A stretch of DNA of 64,000 nt from Dyadobacter psychrophilus (GCF_900167945.1 NZ_FUZA01000005.1:186001-250000); one strand, 5' to 3'; shown: positions 27,139 to 36,800, counted from the stretch's first letter. Notes: generated from the sequence alone by a model not told the origin. Numbers and translations: made by a program.

Positions 27139-28179
27139 ATGGATACGACAACTATAAAACTCACACAATATTCGCATGGGGCCGGATGCGGCTGCAAGAT
27201 CAGCCCGGCCATTTTGGACAAAATCCTGCACAGTCCGGTCGTTGCGCTGGCAGATCCGCGCTTGCTCGTAGGAAACGACAAGCGTGACGATGCGGCCGTT
27301 CTTGATCTTGGCAACGGGACAGCGCTCATTTCTACTACTGACTTCTTTATGCCGATTGTCGACGATGCGTACGATTTTGGCCGAATTGCGTCCGCCAATG
27401 CGATAAGCGATGTGTACGCAATGGGCGGAAATCCCGTGCTGGCCATCGCGATCCTAGGCTGGCCGATCGACAAACTCGCTCCCGAAGTAGCACAGCGTGT
27501 ACTGGAAGGCTCACGTGCGATTTGCGCAGAAGCAGGCATCACATTAGCTGGCGGACACAGCATTGATTGCCCGGAACCCGTTTTTGGTCTGGCTGTCAGT
27601 GGTTTGGTCAGCATTGAGCATCTTAAACAAAACTCCACCGCAAAGGCAGGCTGCCGGTTATACCTGACCAAGGCACTGGGCGTAGGAATACTCTCAACCG
27701 CACAAAAAAAGGGTATATTGGCCCCGGAAGACGCCGAGATCGCTTTGAACAGCATGGTGAAACTTAACATACTCGGAGAAACTTTTGCGAGAATGGACGG
27801 CGTCGAAGCCATGACAGACGTTACCGGTTTTGGGTTGTTGGGTCACCTTTCCGAAATGTGCGAGGGAAGCGGATTATCGGCCGTTATTGAATTTGATAAA
27901 GTGCCCGTGATCGACTCGCTATCTTTTTATCTGGAACAGCAATGTTTTCCGGGAGGCACAAAAAGAAATCTGGCGAGCTATGGGCAAAAGGTAGGGCCGT
28001 TGACTGATCTTCAAAAATATATTCTTGCCGATCCGCAGACTAGCGGCGGTTTGCTCGTTGCAGTTAGTGACGAACATGCGCAGGATTTCGAAAGAACAAT
28101 GGCAGTTCTTGGCAATAACCTGATATCTTTCGGATGGCTTGAACCCTTACACGACGGGCCGCTGATCACAGTGCGATAA
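27139..28179 (+). CDS. selD: selenide, water dikinase (Cys form)
   Basis: A 346-residue ATP-dependent enzyme that makes selenophosphate, the selenium donor for tRNA selenouridine and, where present, selenocysteine. The catalytic site SHGAGCGCK gives Cys17 and the adjacent Lys20, so this copy uses cysteine rather than selenocysteine and needs no TGA recoding. Other AIRS-family motifs (NDKRDDAAVLDLGNG, ALAGGHS-like AGGHSIDCPE, DVTGFGLLGH, TSGGLL) are intact. It is 7 nt downstream of mnmH. No selA, selB or tRNA-Sec is visible in the window, so the local role is tRNA selenation. Confidence 0.95.
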   Translation: MDTTTIKLTQYSHGAGCGCKISPAILDKILHSPVVALADPRLLVGNDKRDDAAVLDLGNGTALISTTDFFMPIVDDAYDFGRIASANAISDVYAMGGNPVLAIAILGWPIDKLAPEVAQRVLEGSRAICAEAGITLAGGHSIDCPEPVFGLAVSGLVSIEHLKQNSTAKAGCRLYLTKALGVGILSTAQKKGILAPEDAEIALNSMVKLNILGETFARMDGVEAMTDVTGFGLLGHLSEMCEGSGLSAVIEFDKVPVIDSLSFYLEQQCFPGGTKRNLASYGQKVGPLTDLQKYILADPQTSGGLLVAVSDEHAQDFERTMAVLGNNLISFGWLEPLHDGPLITVR

Positions 28180-28237
28180 AAAGGCAACCAAGCTAAACTC
28201 GCGGATTTCTGGATTTTAAACCGTATAACCTAAAATA

Positions 28238-28678
28238 ATGATGAAAAATATCACCAAATATCTGCTCATTTTCTCACTGGCCCTGCTGGGCTTCGCGTCT
28301 CAGGCGCAAACCAAAGCTGAGCCCTGGACCGAGTCGCAATTAATGCAAACCAAAGAATTGGCCGACATTATTAATAACCCAAAGGCCGAGAAGCCCCTGA
28401 TTATCAACATTGGACCACAGGCTGTGATCAAAGGTTCGGTGGACGTGGGTCCCGGTAAGGAAAAAGACAATATCAAGAAGCTGGAAAAAATGCTTTCCAA
28501 GGAAAACAAGAACCGCGAAGTGGTCCTTTATTGCGGATGTTGCCCGTTCGATAAATGTCCAAACATTCGCCCGGCATTTAGCCTGATCAAGGAAAAGGGT
28601 TTTGCCAAAGCGAAGCTGTTGGATGTGCCCAAAAACATCAAAACCAATTGGATCGATCCGGGTTATCCTGTTAACTAA
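28238..28678 (+). CDS. exported rhodanese-like protein
   Basis: A 146-residue exported protein with a signal peptide (about 1-24, ending SQAQ). The remainder resembles a rhodanese fold, with the expected active-site strand VVLYCGCCPFDKC (Cys99, 101, 102 and 107), a cysteine-rich loop unlike the simple CxxGxR loop of sulfurtransferases. NIRPAF follows as in other annotated periplasmic rhodanese-like proteins. It may handle sulfane sulfur, selenium or redox chemistry in the periplasm; the function is inferred only. It lies 58 nt after selD and 11 nt before a TlpA-like thioredoxin gene, suggesting a small thiol-redox operon. Start could equally be the second ATG at 28241. Confidence 0.7.
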   Translation: MMKNITKYLLIFSLALLGFASQAQTKAEPWTESQLMQTKELADIINNPKAEKPLIINIGPQAVIKGSVDVGPGKEKDNIKKLEKMLSKENKNREVVLYCGCCPFDKCPNIRPAFSLIKEKGFAKAKLLDVPKNIKTNWIDPGYPVN

Positions 28679-28689
28679 TATTTGAGTGC

Positions 28690-29205
28690 ATGAAATTGAT
28701 TTTCAGTAAGTTAGTAGTGTGCGTTGCGTTGTTTACTCATGTCGGGGTGAAGGCGCAGGAAGGCAAGATCAGGGTTGGGGAAAAAGCACCTGAAATAACA
28801 CTTCCTGCATTGGACGGAACAGAAATTGCGCTGTCATCTCAAAAAGGCAAAGTAGTTTTAGTCGATTTTTGGGCCAGCTGGTGCGCGCCGTGCGTGGAGG
28901 AGCAACCGGAGCTCAAAAAGGTTTATAATCAATTCAATAAGTCAGGAAACGCGGAAAAAGAATTTGAAATATTCGGTGTCTCGCTGGATAGCAAGAAGCC
29001 TGCCTGGAAAGCAATTGTAAAGAAATACAATCTGAAATGGATCCAGGTAAGCGACCTCAAATTCTGGACATCCCCCATCGCTAAAACCTACGAGATCGAC
29101 GCGCTGCCGTTCAACGTGTTACTGGATAAGGAAGGAACGATCATAGGGGTAAATCTGCACGGCAAAGAGCTGGAAGATGCGATTGCTGAGGGGCTCGGTA
29201 AGTAA
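28690..29205 (+). CDS. TlpA-like periplasmic thioredoxin-fold reductase
   Basis: A 171-residue exported thioredoxin-fold protein. A signal peptide (about 1-22, ending VKAQ) is followed by GEKAPEITLPALDG and the active site WASWCAPC with the redox pair Cys65/Cys68. These proteins reduce disulfides on periplasmic targets such as apocytochromes or other thiol enzymes. The preceding rhodanese-like gene ends 11 nt upstream, so it is a plausible partner. The stop codon abuts the stop of the convergent higA gene with no gap. Confidence 0.9.
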   Translation: MKLIFSKLVVCVALFTHVGVKAQEGKIRVGEKAPEITLPALDGTEIALSSQKGKVVLVDFWASWCAPCVEEQPELKKVYNQFNKSGNAEKEFEIFGVSLDSKKPAWKAIVKKYNLKWIQVSDLKFWTSPIAKTYEIDALPFNVLLDKEGTIIGVNLHGKELEDAIAEGLGK

Positions 29206-29577
29206 TTAACGTAATTCGTACTCGTGGGTCAAAGCTTCAACAGGGATGCGCAGCAGCCTGCTGAATTTGCGGATCATAGTTAGGGATAGCGCCTGTTTGT
29301 AATTCAAAACCTTGCTAACCGTTCCTTTATCGCCATATTCCTTTGCCAGATCAGCCGATTTGTAGCCAAAGTCGTTCATTCTGATTTTGATAAGTTCAAT
29401 CGGATCAACTTCCGGCAGATTAGCACCGATCTTTTCAAACTCAGAAATAAGGTGAACAAGCAAGAGCTTTTCCTTATGCTCGTCGCTATTTTTCACGGCA
29501 TCCTTCACTTCCTGATAACGGGCAAGCGCCAGCTCGTAGTCGCCATCATTATCGATTAAAAACCATTGTGTTTTCAT
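29206..29577 (-). CDS. higA: HigA-type antitoxin with helix-turn-helix
   Basis: A 123-residue protein whose C-terminal half is an HTH domain (SADLAKEYGDKGTVSKVLNYKQALSLTMIRKF, recognised here in pieces), typical of HigA antitoxins that neutralise HigB and repress their own operon. The N-terminal region (about 1-55) is helical and probably forms the toxin-binding part. It is the second gene of the pair, 20 nt downstream of the toxin gene, the toxin-first order characteristic of higBA. No truncation is seen. Confidence 0.85.
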   Translation of the reverse strand: MKTQWFLIDNDGDYELALARYQEVKDAVKNSDEHKEKLLLVHLISEFEKIGANLPEVDPIELIKIRMNDFGYKSADLAKEYGDKGTVSKVLNYKQALSLTMIRKFSRLLRIPVEALTHEYELR

Positions 29578-29597
29578 AAGTAGTTGTGTATTTGATA

Positions 29598-29891
29598 TTA
29601 AACTGTTTCCGCATTGATCTCATCATAATCAGAATGTGTTCCTATGAACCTGATCTCAACGATCTGATCTTCATAGTCAACCTCAACAACGAGCCGATAT
29701 TTGTTTCCGACGATCTTAAATTGAGCTCGTTTGTTACTGAGTATCTTTGCTCTTGGAAAATCTTGTAAAACGTCACTGCTCTTCCGCCAATTAGCTTCTT
29801 CTACTACCGTCTTCCAGACCGCCAGGCTTTTTCCTGAATCAGAATGTTTATGTGCGAAATCGGATATTTTGCGTAATTGAATGATTACCAT
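29598..29891 (-). CDS. higB: HigB-type mRNA interferase toxin
   Basis: A 97-residue small basic protein of the HigB_toxin family (RelE-like fold), predicted to cleave mRNA on the ribosome. Family features visible are the central KTVVEEANWRKSSDV helix region, FKIVGNKYRLVVEVDY and the C-terminal FIGTHSDYDEI strand with a His. It precedes the antitoxin gene by 20 nt on the same strand. Both genes look intact, so the module is probably functional. No MGE genes flank it. Confidence 0.85.
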   Translation of the reverse strand: MVIIQLRKISDFAHKHSDSGKSLAVWKTVVEEANWRKSSDVLQDFPRAKILSNKRAQFKIVGNKYRLVVEVDYEDQIVEIRFIGTHSDYDEINAETV

Positions 29892-30029
29892 GTTCCTGAA
29901 CTAGTTGATGTTTTTTCACATTAGATGGAGCATGTTGATACACGAAGGTATGAAAAGTTGGTTATTTGCCAACTTTTTTGAAACAGATATTTGTCTTAAC
30001 GGAAAGAAAAAGAAGGAAGCGCAAAAAGA

Positions 30030-30407
30030 TCAACTAATATCCGTCAACCGAACAATCTTATTCTCTGAAAATTCGAAGACGGACTTGCCTGTCATGTCAA
30101 GTTCGTCGCCTTTTTTCAGGCCGTTGGGTAAATCCACTGCCAAAACAGCATAATATTCGATTTCAATCTCCGACCAGTTTTCGTTGTGGATGAATTTGTT
30201 AATGGTCTGCTGGCGGGACGAGAAAAGATCAATGGCCTGCTCTGCCTGGTTCCGGAACTCTTCAATGCCATTCAATTCCATCGTCACTTCGTCATTCACC
30301 ATATTTTCAAATACAATGTTGTCATCAAAGTCCGCGACCATTCCGTCGACATCGAAATTGTTATAAGCAGTTACATAATTTGAAATAATTATTTCACGAT
30401 CTTTCAT
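30030..30407 (-). CDS. SnoaL-like (NTF2 fold) protein
   Basis: A 125-residue cytoplasmic protein with an NTF2/SnoaL-like cone fold: ISNYVTAYNNFDVDGMVADFDDNIVFEN near the start and GKSVFEFSENKIVRLTDIS at the end are typical. Such domains act as small-molecule isomerases or binding modules, and many have no known function. I chose the ATG at 30407; a longer frame reaching 30557 would run over the start of the divergent channel gene and adds a low-complexity, non-homologous N-terminus. The flank between this gene and higB (29892-30029) holds no gene. Confidence 0.75.
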   Translation of the reverse strand: MKDREIIISNYVTAYNNFDVDGMVADFDDNIVFENMVNDEVTMELNGIEEFRNQAEQAIDLFSSRQQTINKFIHNENWSEIEIEYYAVLAVDLPNGLKKGDELDMTGKSVFEFSENKIVRLTDIS

Positions 30408-30508
30408 AGCATGATGATTAATATGGATCCAGGGAGCCATAAATATAAGAAATCCCCTCAATTCATCGCACTTGCGAGCCAGTGACTCACATTCCAAAAC
30501 AAAACATA

Positions 30509-30516
30509 TAACTTTG
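30509..30516 (+). promoter_or_regulatory. promoter -7 element of the CLC channel gene
   Basis: TAACTTTG matches TAnnTTTG exactly and lies 34 nt before the channel ATG. No good -33 TTG is seen about 20 nt upstream, so the promoter may be weak or activator-dependent. I looked for a fluoride-riboswitch-like fold in 30408-30550 and saw none. Confidence 0.4.
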
Positions 30517-30550
30517 GTGCCAATCCAGAAATGGTGTTTCCGAGCCAAAA

Positions 30551-31876
30551 ATGTCAAGTAACCGCATACGCATTCCCAGGAATCTTGTCCCGCTTTTCCG
30601 AAGCTTCCCCATTATTTTCTACACCGGAAAATGGCTGGTGATCGCCAGTCTGATCGGTGTGCTTGCGGGCTCGGCTTCTGCCTTATTCCTGGTATCGCTG
30701 GACTGGGCGACAAACGTGCGCGAAGGTCATCGCTGGATCATTACACTACTGCCGGTTGCCGGTTTTGTGATCGGCTGTATGTATTATTTCTGGGGAAAAG
30801 ATGTTGAAGCGGGAAACAACCTTTTGCTGGAAAACATCAACCGCCCCTCCGCTATTATTTCCCTGAAAATGGCTCCATTCATTCTGGTTGGCACCGTAGC
30901 AACACATTTGTTCGGAGGATCGGCTGGGAGGGAAGGCACCGCATTGCAAATCGGCGGCTCCATTGCCGACCAGTTTACCCATCTTTTCAGACTGCGTCCG
31001 CGAGACAGAAAATTGGTCATTATTGCTGGCATAGCAGCCGGTTTCGGCTCCGTATTCGGGACGCCATTAGCTGGGGCAATATTTGGAATTGAGGTGTTTC
31101 TGATCGGCAGGTTACGCTATGATGCGTTGATTCCGGCATTTATTGCCTCGGTGGTGGCCGATATGACAACCAGGGCCTGGCGCGTGGGGCATACGCATTA
31201 CCAGATTCCTTTTGTTCCCGAAATTTCGCCGGCGAATTTGATCTACGCCGTTTTAGCTGGCGGTATTTTTGGAATTTGCGCGCTCTTATTTGCTTCATTA
31301 ACACATTATTTGGGAGGCATTTTTAAAGAAAAAATCAGCTTTCCTCCATTACGGCCGGTGGTGGGCGGTGCCATTGTGGCTCTGGCGGTTTTTGGAATGG
31401 GGACTACGCGGTACATTGGATTGGGGATTCCGGTAATAGTCGAGTCGTTTTCTGAACAATTACCCGCTTACGATTTTGCATTAAAAATTCTCTTCACTGC
31501 TGTAACGCTTGGCGCTGCATTCAAAGGAGGGGAAGTGACGCCGCTGTTTTTTATTGGAGCAACATTAGGCAGTTTTCTTTCCTATTTTATTCCACTGCCA
31601 ACAGCATTGCTGGCCGGAATGGGTTTCGTAGCTGTTTTCGCAGGGGCCGCTAATACGCCGCTTGCGTGCACGATTATGGCAATCGAACTTTTCGGAGCTT
31701 CTTGTGGCGTTTATGTCGCGCTTGCATGCGTTGTCGCGTATTTTTTCTCAGGCCACCGGGGAATTTACAGCGCTCAATTAGTGGGGCAGCCCAAGCATTT
31801 ACTATATGGCCGGCATGCTGGAAAAAGGCTTTCCGATCTGCGCGCTGCGATCAAGAAGCGAAACGGGGATAAGTGA
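30551..31876 (+). CDS. CLC-family anion channel/antiporter, CLC-F-like
   Basis: A 441-residue multi-pass membrane protein of the CLC family, which exchange or conduct chloride or fluoride. The gating-glutamate motif is GREGT (residues 126-130, Glu128) in GGSAGREGTALQ, and the first pore motif reads AGNNL (87-91) instead of GSGIPE. As I recall, those two variants mark the fluoride-exporting CLC-F subgroup, so F-/H+ antiport is possible; RefSeq-style names would call it a voltage-gated chloride channel family protein. The pore strand motif near the end (FKGGEVTPLFFIGATLG) is also present. The gene is monocistronic, converging 5 nt from the nitrate operon's last gene. Confidence 0.85.
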   Translation: MSSNRIRIPRNLVPLFRSFPIIFYTGKWLVIASLIGVLAGSASALFLVSLDWATNVREGHRWIITLLPVAGFVIGCMYYFWGKDVEAGNNLLLENINRPSAIISLKMAPFILVGTVATHLFGGSAGREGTALQIGGSIADQFTHLFRLRPRDRKLVIIAGIAAGFGSVFGTPLAGAIFGIEVFLIGRLRYDALIPAFIASVVADMTTRAWRVGHTHYQIPFVPEISPANLIYAVLAGGIFGICALLFASLTHYLGGIFKEKISFPPLRPVVGGAIVALAVFGMGTTRYIGLGIPVIVESFSEQLPAYDFALKILFTAVTLGAAFKGGEVTPLFFIGATLGSFLSYFIPLPTALLAGMGFVAVFAGAANTPLACTIMAIELFGASCGVYVALACVVAYFFSGHRGIYSAQLVGQPKHLLYGRHAGKRLSDLRAAIKKRNGDK

Positions 31877-31881
31877 TAGCC

Positions 31882-32352
31882 CTACATTAACCCAAACTCG
31901 CTGAATGCAACCGGGAAGTTTTTTCCTTCATGACCGGATCTACCCAATTTTACCAAGGCAAACCTTTGCAGCGTTTCCAGGTTTTTCCATTGTTCCATTG
32001 TGAGCTGCGGGCAAGCAAATTCGCTCGCTTTTTCCTTGACCTCGGCCGGAATTTCGTGCGTTTCATTCCAGCTGTCTGCGACTTGTTTCAAAACAGATGG
32101 ATATTGGCCGGTGTATTTCCAAACCAATGCATTCACATAATGGCCATATGCTTCGATATCGTGCGGAAACTGGCAAGGCAGTTCAGCCAGCTGCGCTTTT
32201 TCTTCAAAATTGAGTTTCGCCCAGTCGGCGAGTTGGAGCTTAATGCGGCACGAATCCAGCTTGTATCTGACAATCATAGGGATACACCGCAGATTATTTA
32301 CGAAATCATTTTCAAACCGGAAGTATTGGGTTCCTATTTCAAGCGTTTTCAT
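31882..32352 (-). CDS. nitrate reductase associated protein
   Basis: A 156-residue cytoplasmic protein similar to the Nitr_red_assoc family that recurs beside assimilatory nitrate reductase genes. Recognisable segments are FRFENDFVNNLRCIPMIVRYKLD near the start and KLNFEEKAQL, FPHDIEAY further on. Its activity is unknown; it is often co-expressed with nitrate reductase, so a maturation or electron-transfer helper role is an inference. I start at the ATG at 32352, whose A overlaps the upstream stop (TGATG), indicating tight coupling; one codon further upstream is a TTG that is less likely. Last gene of the leftward nitrate operon. Confidence 0.8.
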   Translation of the reverse strand: MKTLEIGTQYFRFENDFVNNLRCIPMIVRYKLDSCRIKLQLADWAKLNFEEKAQLAELPCQFPHDIEAYGHYVNALVWKYTGQYPSVLKQVADSWNETHEIPAEVKEKASEFACPQLTMEQWKNLETLQRFALVKLGRSGHEGKNFPVAFSEFGLM

Positions 32353-33827
32353 CAAGCTGGAAGTTCTGATAATGTTGATTTGTTCAATTCAGTGGCGATC
32401 ATTGTTGCTTTGCCGGCGTCGCACAATGCGCAACAATAAGTTTCCGGCAGATCTTCAAATGCAGTTCCGGGAGCGATGTTCTGTGTCGCATCACCATATT
32501 CGGGATCGTAAACAGTCAGGCAATCAGGACATTGGTAAATGAACTCGACGATTTTGATTGCCAGTTTCGTTTCATCCGTCTCCTGCAATGATACTTTAAA
32601 ATTTTCCCTGGAACGCTGGTTGTTGAACCTTCTGCAAAGTTTTTCGAGCTGTGCGGCCACATGGATCTTATATAGACCTTTCTCAAAAAGCAGCTGGGTC
32701 CGACTATTTGGATTGAAGTTTTCGGTGTAATAAATGTCATAAACATGAAACATCGACAACTGCCCAATCTGCAATAACGGGCGCTTTTTAATCAATACAC
32801 TCCCGAAAACTTCCGATTTTGCTTTGGTTTGTATGCCAAAACAGAGTCCGAAAGTCCGCATGTCATTTTTATCAAAATAATGGATCAGGTCATTTTTAAG
32901 GCTCGCTCCGTCCTCATTATGGTCTTCCGTTTGCCATGCCAGCTCGTTAGCCGCGTGCCGCACATTAATGTTATGTTTACCCAGAATGTTGCTCCAATCC
33001 GCGCGATACTGATCCTCTATTCCCTTAATTACCAGTGATTTCCAGGGTGTAATGCAGATTTCCCCAATCCGTGTTTTAAGACATAACGCACAAGCGTCTA
33101 GTAGAAACTCAATTGGAAATTGCTCATCCCGGCGATAAAGACCGAGCCAGGTTCGGGATTCATAACGGTTGAAACCCTCATAGTAGGGAAGTGTGAATGA
33201 AGGCAATTCCAGGTCTTGCAAAGCTGGTTGTGATACATACCGGATCTTTTTCTGCACAGCTTCATGCAAACTTTCCGCTCCGCAGCAGTCGCCTGAAAGC
33301 ATGCAACCTTCGATCACTTTTGCAAGTCTGCCGATCTCATTTGTATAAACCAGATCATTCCATTTATAAACCGTATTCGTTTGTTTGTTACGCACATACA
33401 AATACCAGAAGTGTGGCTCGGGTGAAGATATGAAGTTAAGATTACCGGTAAAAAAAGGTGTAAAGCTCTGGTTGGAATCGGAAATGTTGATCTTCAACGC
33501 GGGATCGTAATCAAATGTGTCGAGCACGGAATGATACTCGTTCGCATTAAGCCATTGCCCCGTTCTGAAAACCTCCTCACCGCAATAGGAACTGACAATG
33601 TTGGGCTGGCGGTCGGTATTCATTTCGTAAAAAATGCCGCTCTTTTTCAAGTCTTTTTCCAAAAAGCGCATATCCTCATAAAACACCGACATAAGCAGTT
33701 GCTGCCGCGATCCGAAACGCACTTTGCGCACATTCGCATTCCAGGCCGCCGTCAGAATGTCTTTGAGATAGCCCGGCGACGCGATGCCTCCCGGCAAGTT
33801 GATTTTAATGTTATAATAGTCTCTCAT
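32352..33827 (-). CDS. SiR-fold protein fused to a C-terminal rubredoxin
   Basis: A 491-residue cytoplasmic protein. Two sulfite/nitrite-reductase ferredoxin-like half domains can be recognised (INLPGGIASPGYLKDIL and VRFGSRQQLL early; IGEICITPWKSLVIKGIE near 270), and the central region has a KINISDSNQSF segment like the siroheme domain. The CX5C and CX3C ligands of the 4Fe-4S/siroheme centre are not seen, so the reductase half is probably inactive or repurposed. A rubredoxin ends the chain: Cys433-x2-Cys436 and Cys466-x2-Cys469 with YDPEYGD and PGTAFEDLP. It probably carries electrons for nitrate reductase (inference). Six nt separate it from the nitrate reductase stop. Confidence 0.75.
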   Translation of the reverse strand: MRDYYNIKINLPGGIASPGYLKDILTAAWNANVRKVRFGSRQQLLMSVFYEDMRFLEKDLKKSGIFYEMNTDRQPNIVSSYCGEEVFRTGQWLNANEYHSVLDTFDYDPALKINISDSNQSFTPFFTGNLNFISSPEPHFWYLYVRNKQTNTVYKWNDLVYTNEIGRLAKVIEGCMLSGDCCGAESLHEAVQKKIRYVSQPALQDLELPSFTLPYYEGFNRYESRTWLGLYRRDEQFPIEFLLDACALCLKTRIGEICITPWKSLVIKGIEDQYRADWSNILGKHNINVRHAANELAWQTEDHNEDGASLKNDLIHYFDKNDMRTFGLCFGIQTKAKSEVFGSVLIKKRPLLQIGQLSMFHVYDIYYTENFNPNSRTQLLFEKGLYKIHVAAQLEKLCRRFNNQRSRENFKVSLQETDETKLAIKIVEFIYQCPDCLTVYDPEYGDATQNIAPGTAFEDLPETYCCALCDAGKATMIATELNKSTLSELPA

Positions 33828-33833
33828 CGGCGT

Positions 33834-36800
33834 TTAGACTAATGTTGCTTCGGTTGCTTTTTCCAAAATACTCCTCACTTCCGGCCGGCATGAGCCGCAA
33901 CCCGTTCCCGCACCTGTGCGCTGGCATAACGTCTGAAAATCGCTGCAACCGCTTGCTATTGCGCGTTCCAGGTTTCCCTGGCCCACATTGTTGCACGAGC
34001 AGACCAATTTTCCCTCCAAAGGCTCCACTTTCTGGCTGGCCCGCAGTAATTGCAGGCGCTTTTCTGAAAGCTCTATGGAGTTGGATATCAGATCCCTATA
34101 TTCCAAAAACTCATTTTTATCTCCAACTAAAATGGCACCTACCAGTTTGTCGCGGTGTACAATGCATTTTTTGTAATAACGCTTCGATTTATCTATGAAA
34201 ACGATCTGCTCGTAAGCCGGATCATTGTTTGGAACATCGGTTAGGCCAATGCTGCAAAGCTGTAAACCCTCCATTTTCAGGATGTTCATAGACGTGCTGC
34301 CTTTATAGGGTTGGGAAATGTCGCCGGCCACATATTTCGCGATGACCTCTGCCTGCTGCTCGGCGGCCAGCGTAATGCCCCACATCTGCCCGTTCCATTC
34401 TGCAATCTCGCCCGCCGCATAAATGTCAGGATCAGAAGTTTGCAAATAATCATTGACTACAACGCCGCGTTTGCAATCCAACCCGGCTTCCTGCGCAAGC
34501 TCAATCACCGGCACCGTGCCAATCGCCAGGATCACCACGTCACACTGGATCTTCCGCCCCGATTTTAAGCGAATTCCTTCCACTTTTTCCTGACCGCTGA
34601 ATGTGGCTACTTCGTCATTGAAATAAGTTTCAATGCCACGGTCCATCAATTCCTGGTATAATAACTCACTCGCAAGCGGATCGAGCTGGCGTTCCATGAA
34701 ACGGCCGCTGCGCTGGATCACGCTCACTTTTACATTCATTTCGCGGAAAGATGCTGCGAGTTCAAGGCCTAGGATTCCGCCGCCTACTATAACGGCGTGC
34801 GGGGCAGGCTGTTTTAAAAATGGCATCAATGAATCAGCATCCAAACGGGAGCGCATATTGAAAATGCCCGGCAGCTCCGGAACGCCTTTTGGCATGAAAG
34901 CCCTACTGCCCATGCCGAGTATCAGCTTGTCGTATGTGTGTTCCTGGCCGTTGCTATCGACAACAGTTTTGTTGTTCCTGTCAATATGAACAATGGAAGT
35001 GCCTTTGTGAACAATAATGTTGTTTTCCTCAAACTGATCTTCACGCAATTTTACCAACTGCTCCCAATGCTGTACGCCGCTGATGTAGTCGGGAAGCATC
35101 ACGCGGTTATAGAACGGGTAAATCTCCCTTGAAAACACATGAATTTCATCCTCCTGATTTAGGGTGCGATAGGAGTTGATAAAACCCAGTCCAGCCGAGC
35201 CTGCACCAATGATAACGATCTTTTCAACAGGTTTTTTATACAAAGTAACCTCCACTGCTGAGAACTTGAAATCGGGTTCTTTGGATTTTGGGTCGACCAG
35301 ATTGTTGGTCAGATTATTGGCCCTGCCTAGGTTACTCCCCAATATTTTGCCCCAATGCATCGGTAAAAAACAAAGGCCCGGCCGGACATCTTCCGTAATG
35401 TTCACCTTCACCCGCACTTCGCCGCGCCGGCTTTTGATCACCGCCAGTTGTCCCTCCTTAATGTTTCGGTTTTTTGCATCTTCGGGATGAAGTTGTAAAA
35501 AAGGTTGTGGTGTGTGCTGGTTTAATTTCGCTACGCGGCCCGTTTTGGTCATGGTGTGCCATTGGTCGCGTATTCTGCCGGTTGTTAAAACCAACGGATA
35601 ATCTGGCGTTGTGGGTTCGGAGGTGTTTTCATCGGCTACTGCGTGGATTTGTGCTTTTTTATTTTTGGTGTGGAATTGGTGGTCGGTGAATAGCCGTTTT
35701 GTACCTGTTACTGGTGTTTTGTTGTTTTTAAAAGATGTGGTCAGGGGCCATTGAATGCTTCTGTTGTTTTTCAGAAGTTGGTAATTTACGCCGGTTACGT
35801 CAATGGTCGTTCCTGCGGTGCAGGCGGTGTATTCGTCGTAGACCTCGGAAGTATTTTTATAATTAAATGATTCGCCAAAGCCCATTTTTTCCGCGAATCG
35901 CCAGATAATTTCTGCGTCCGGCAACGCCTCTCCGGGTGCGTCGATGGCTTTGGGCAAATGCGTAATGCGTCTTTCCGCATTCGTCATCGTTCCTTCTTTT
36001 TCCAGCCAGGCGGCCGCAGGAAGCACCACATCCGCGAATTTCACCGTATCTGCCCGGTTCGAAATATCCTGAACCACCACAAACCGCGACTTGTTCAGTG
36101 CGGCTTCGGCAACATTAATGTCGGGCATGCTCACGAGCGGGTTCGTATTAATGATCCAGATCGCTTTGAGTTTATCGTCGGCCAACGCTTCGAACATTTC
36201 CGTGGCGGTCAGGCCGGGCTTGTTGGCAATTTTGACCGGTGTATTCCAGAATTGCTCCATCTCGGCGCGATGTTCGGCATTCACAATTTCCCGGTGTCCC
36301 GGGAGCATGTTTGCCAGTCCGCCCGTTTCGCGTCCGCCCATGGCATTCGGTTGTCCGGTTAGCGAAAAAGGCCCATTGCCCGGTTTGCCGATTTTCCCGG
36401 TTATCAGATGCAGGTTAATGAGCGACAAGTTTTTATTCACGCCAATCACCGATTGATTAAGCCCCATTGTCCAGAATGACAAAAAGCCTTTCGACGCACC
36501 GATCCATTGGGCAGCTGTGTAAATGTCTGCAACATCGATTCCGCAAAGTTCAGCGGCTTCTGCAATGGTGCGTTGCATTACTTTTTCCTGGAAATCTGAA
36601 AATCCGTCTGTATGCGCGGCGATGAATTCGTGGTCAATGTAATTTTTTTCAATTAAAACCCTTCCTATGGCATTATTAAGCACAATGTCTGTGCCCGGCG
36701 CGATCTGCAAATGCAGGTCTGAAGAGCGGGAAGTGTCCGTTTTGCGCGGATCAACGCAGATGATCTTAACGTGCGGATTGGCCGCTTTATGCGCCTCCAC

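Noticed and set aside
27139..27220. Selenocysteine (in-frame TGA) in selD
   Set aside because: The active-site codon at residue 17 is a cysteine codon (TGC), and no in-frame TGA is present.
30408..30550. Possible fluoride riboswitch upstream of the CLC-F-like gene
   Set aside because: I could not find the conserved pseudoknot elements; only a promoter box was supported.
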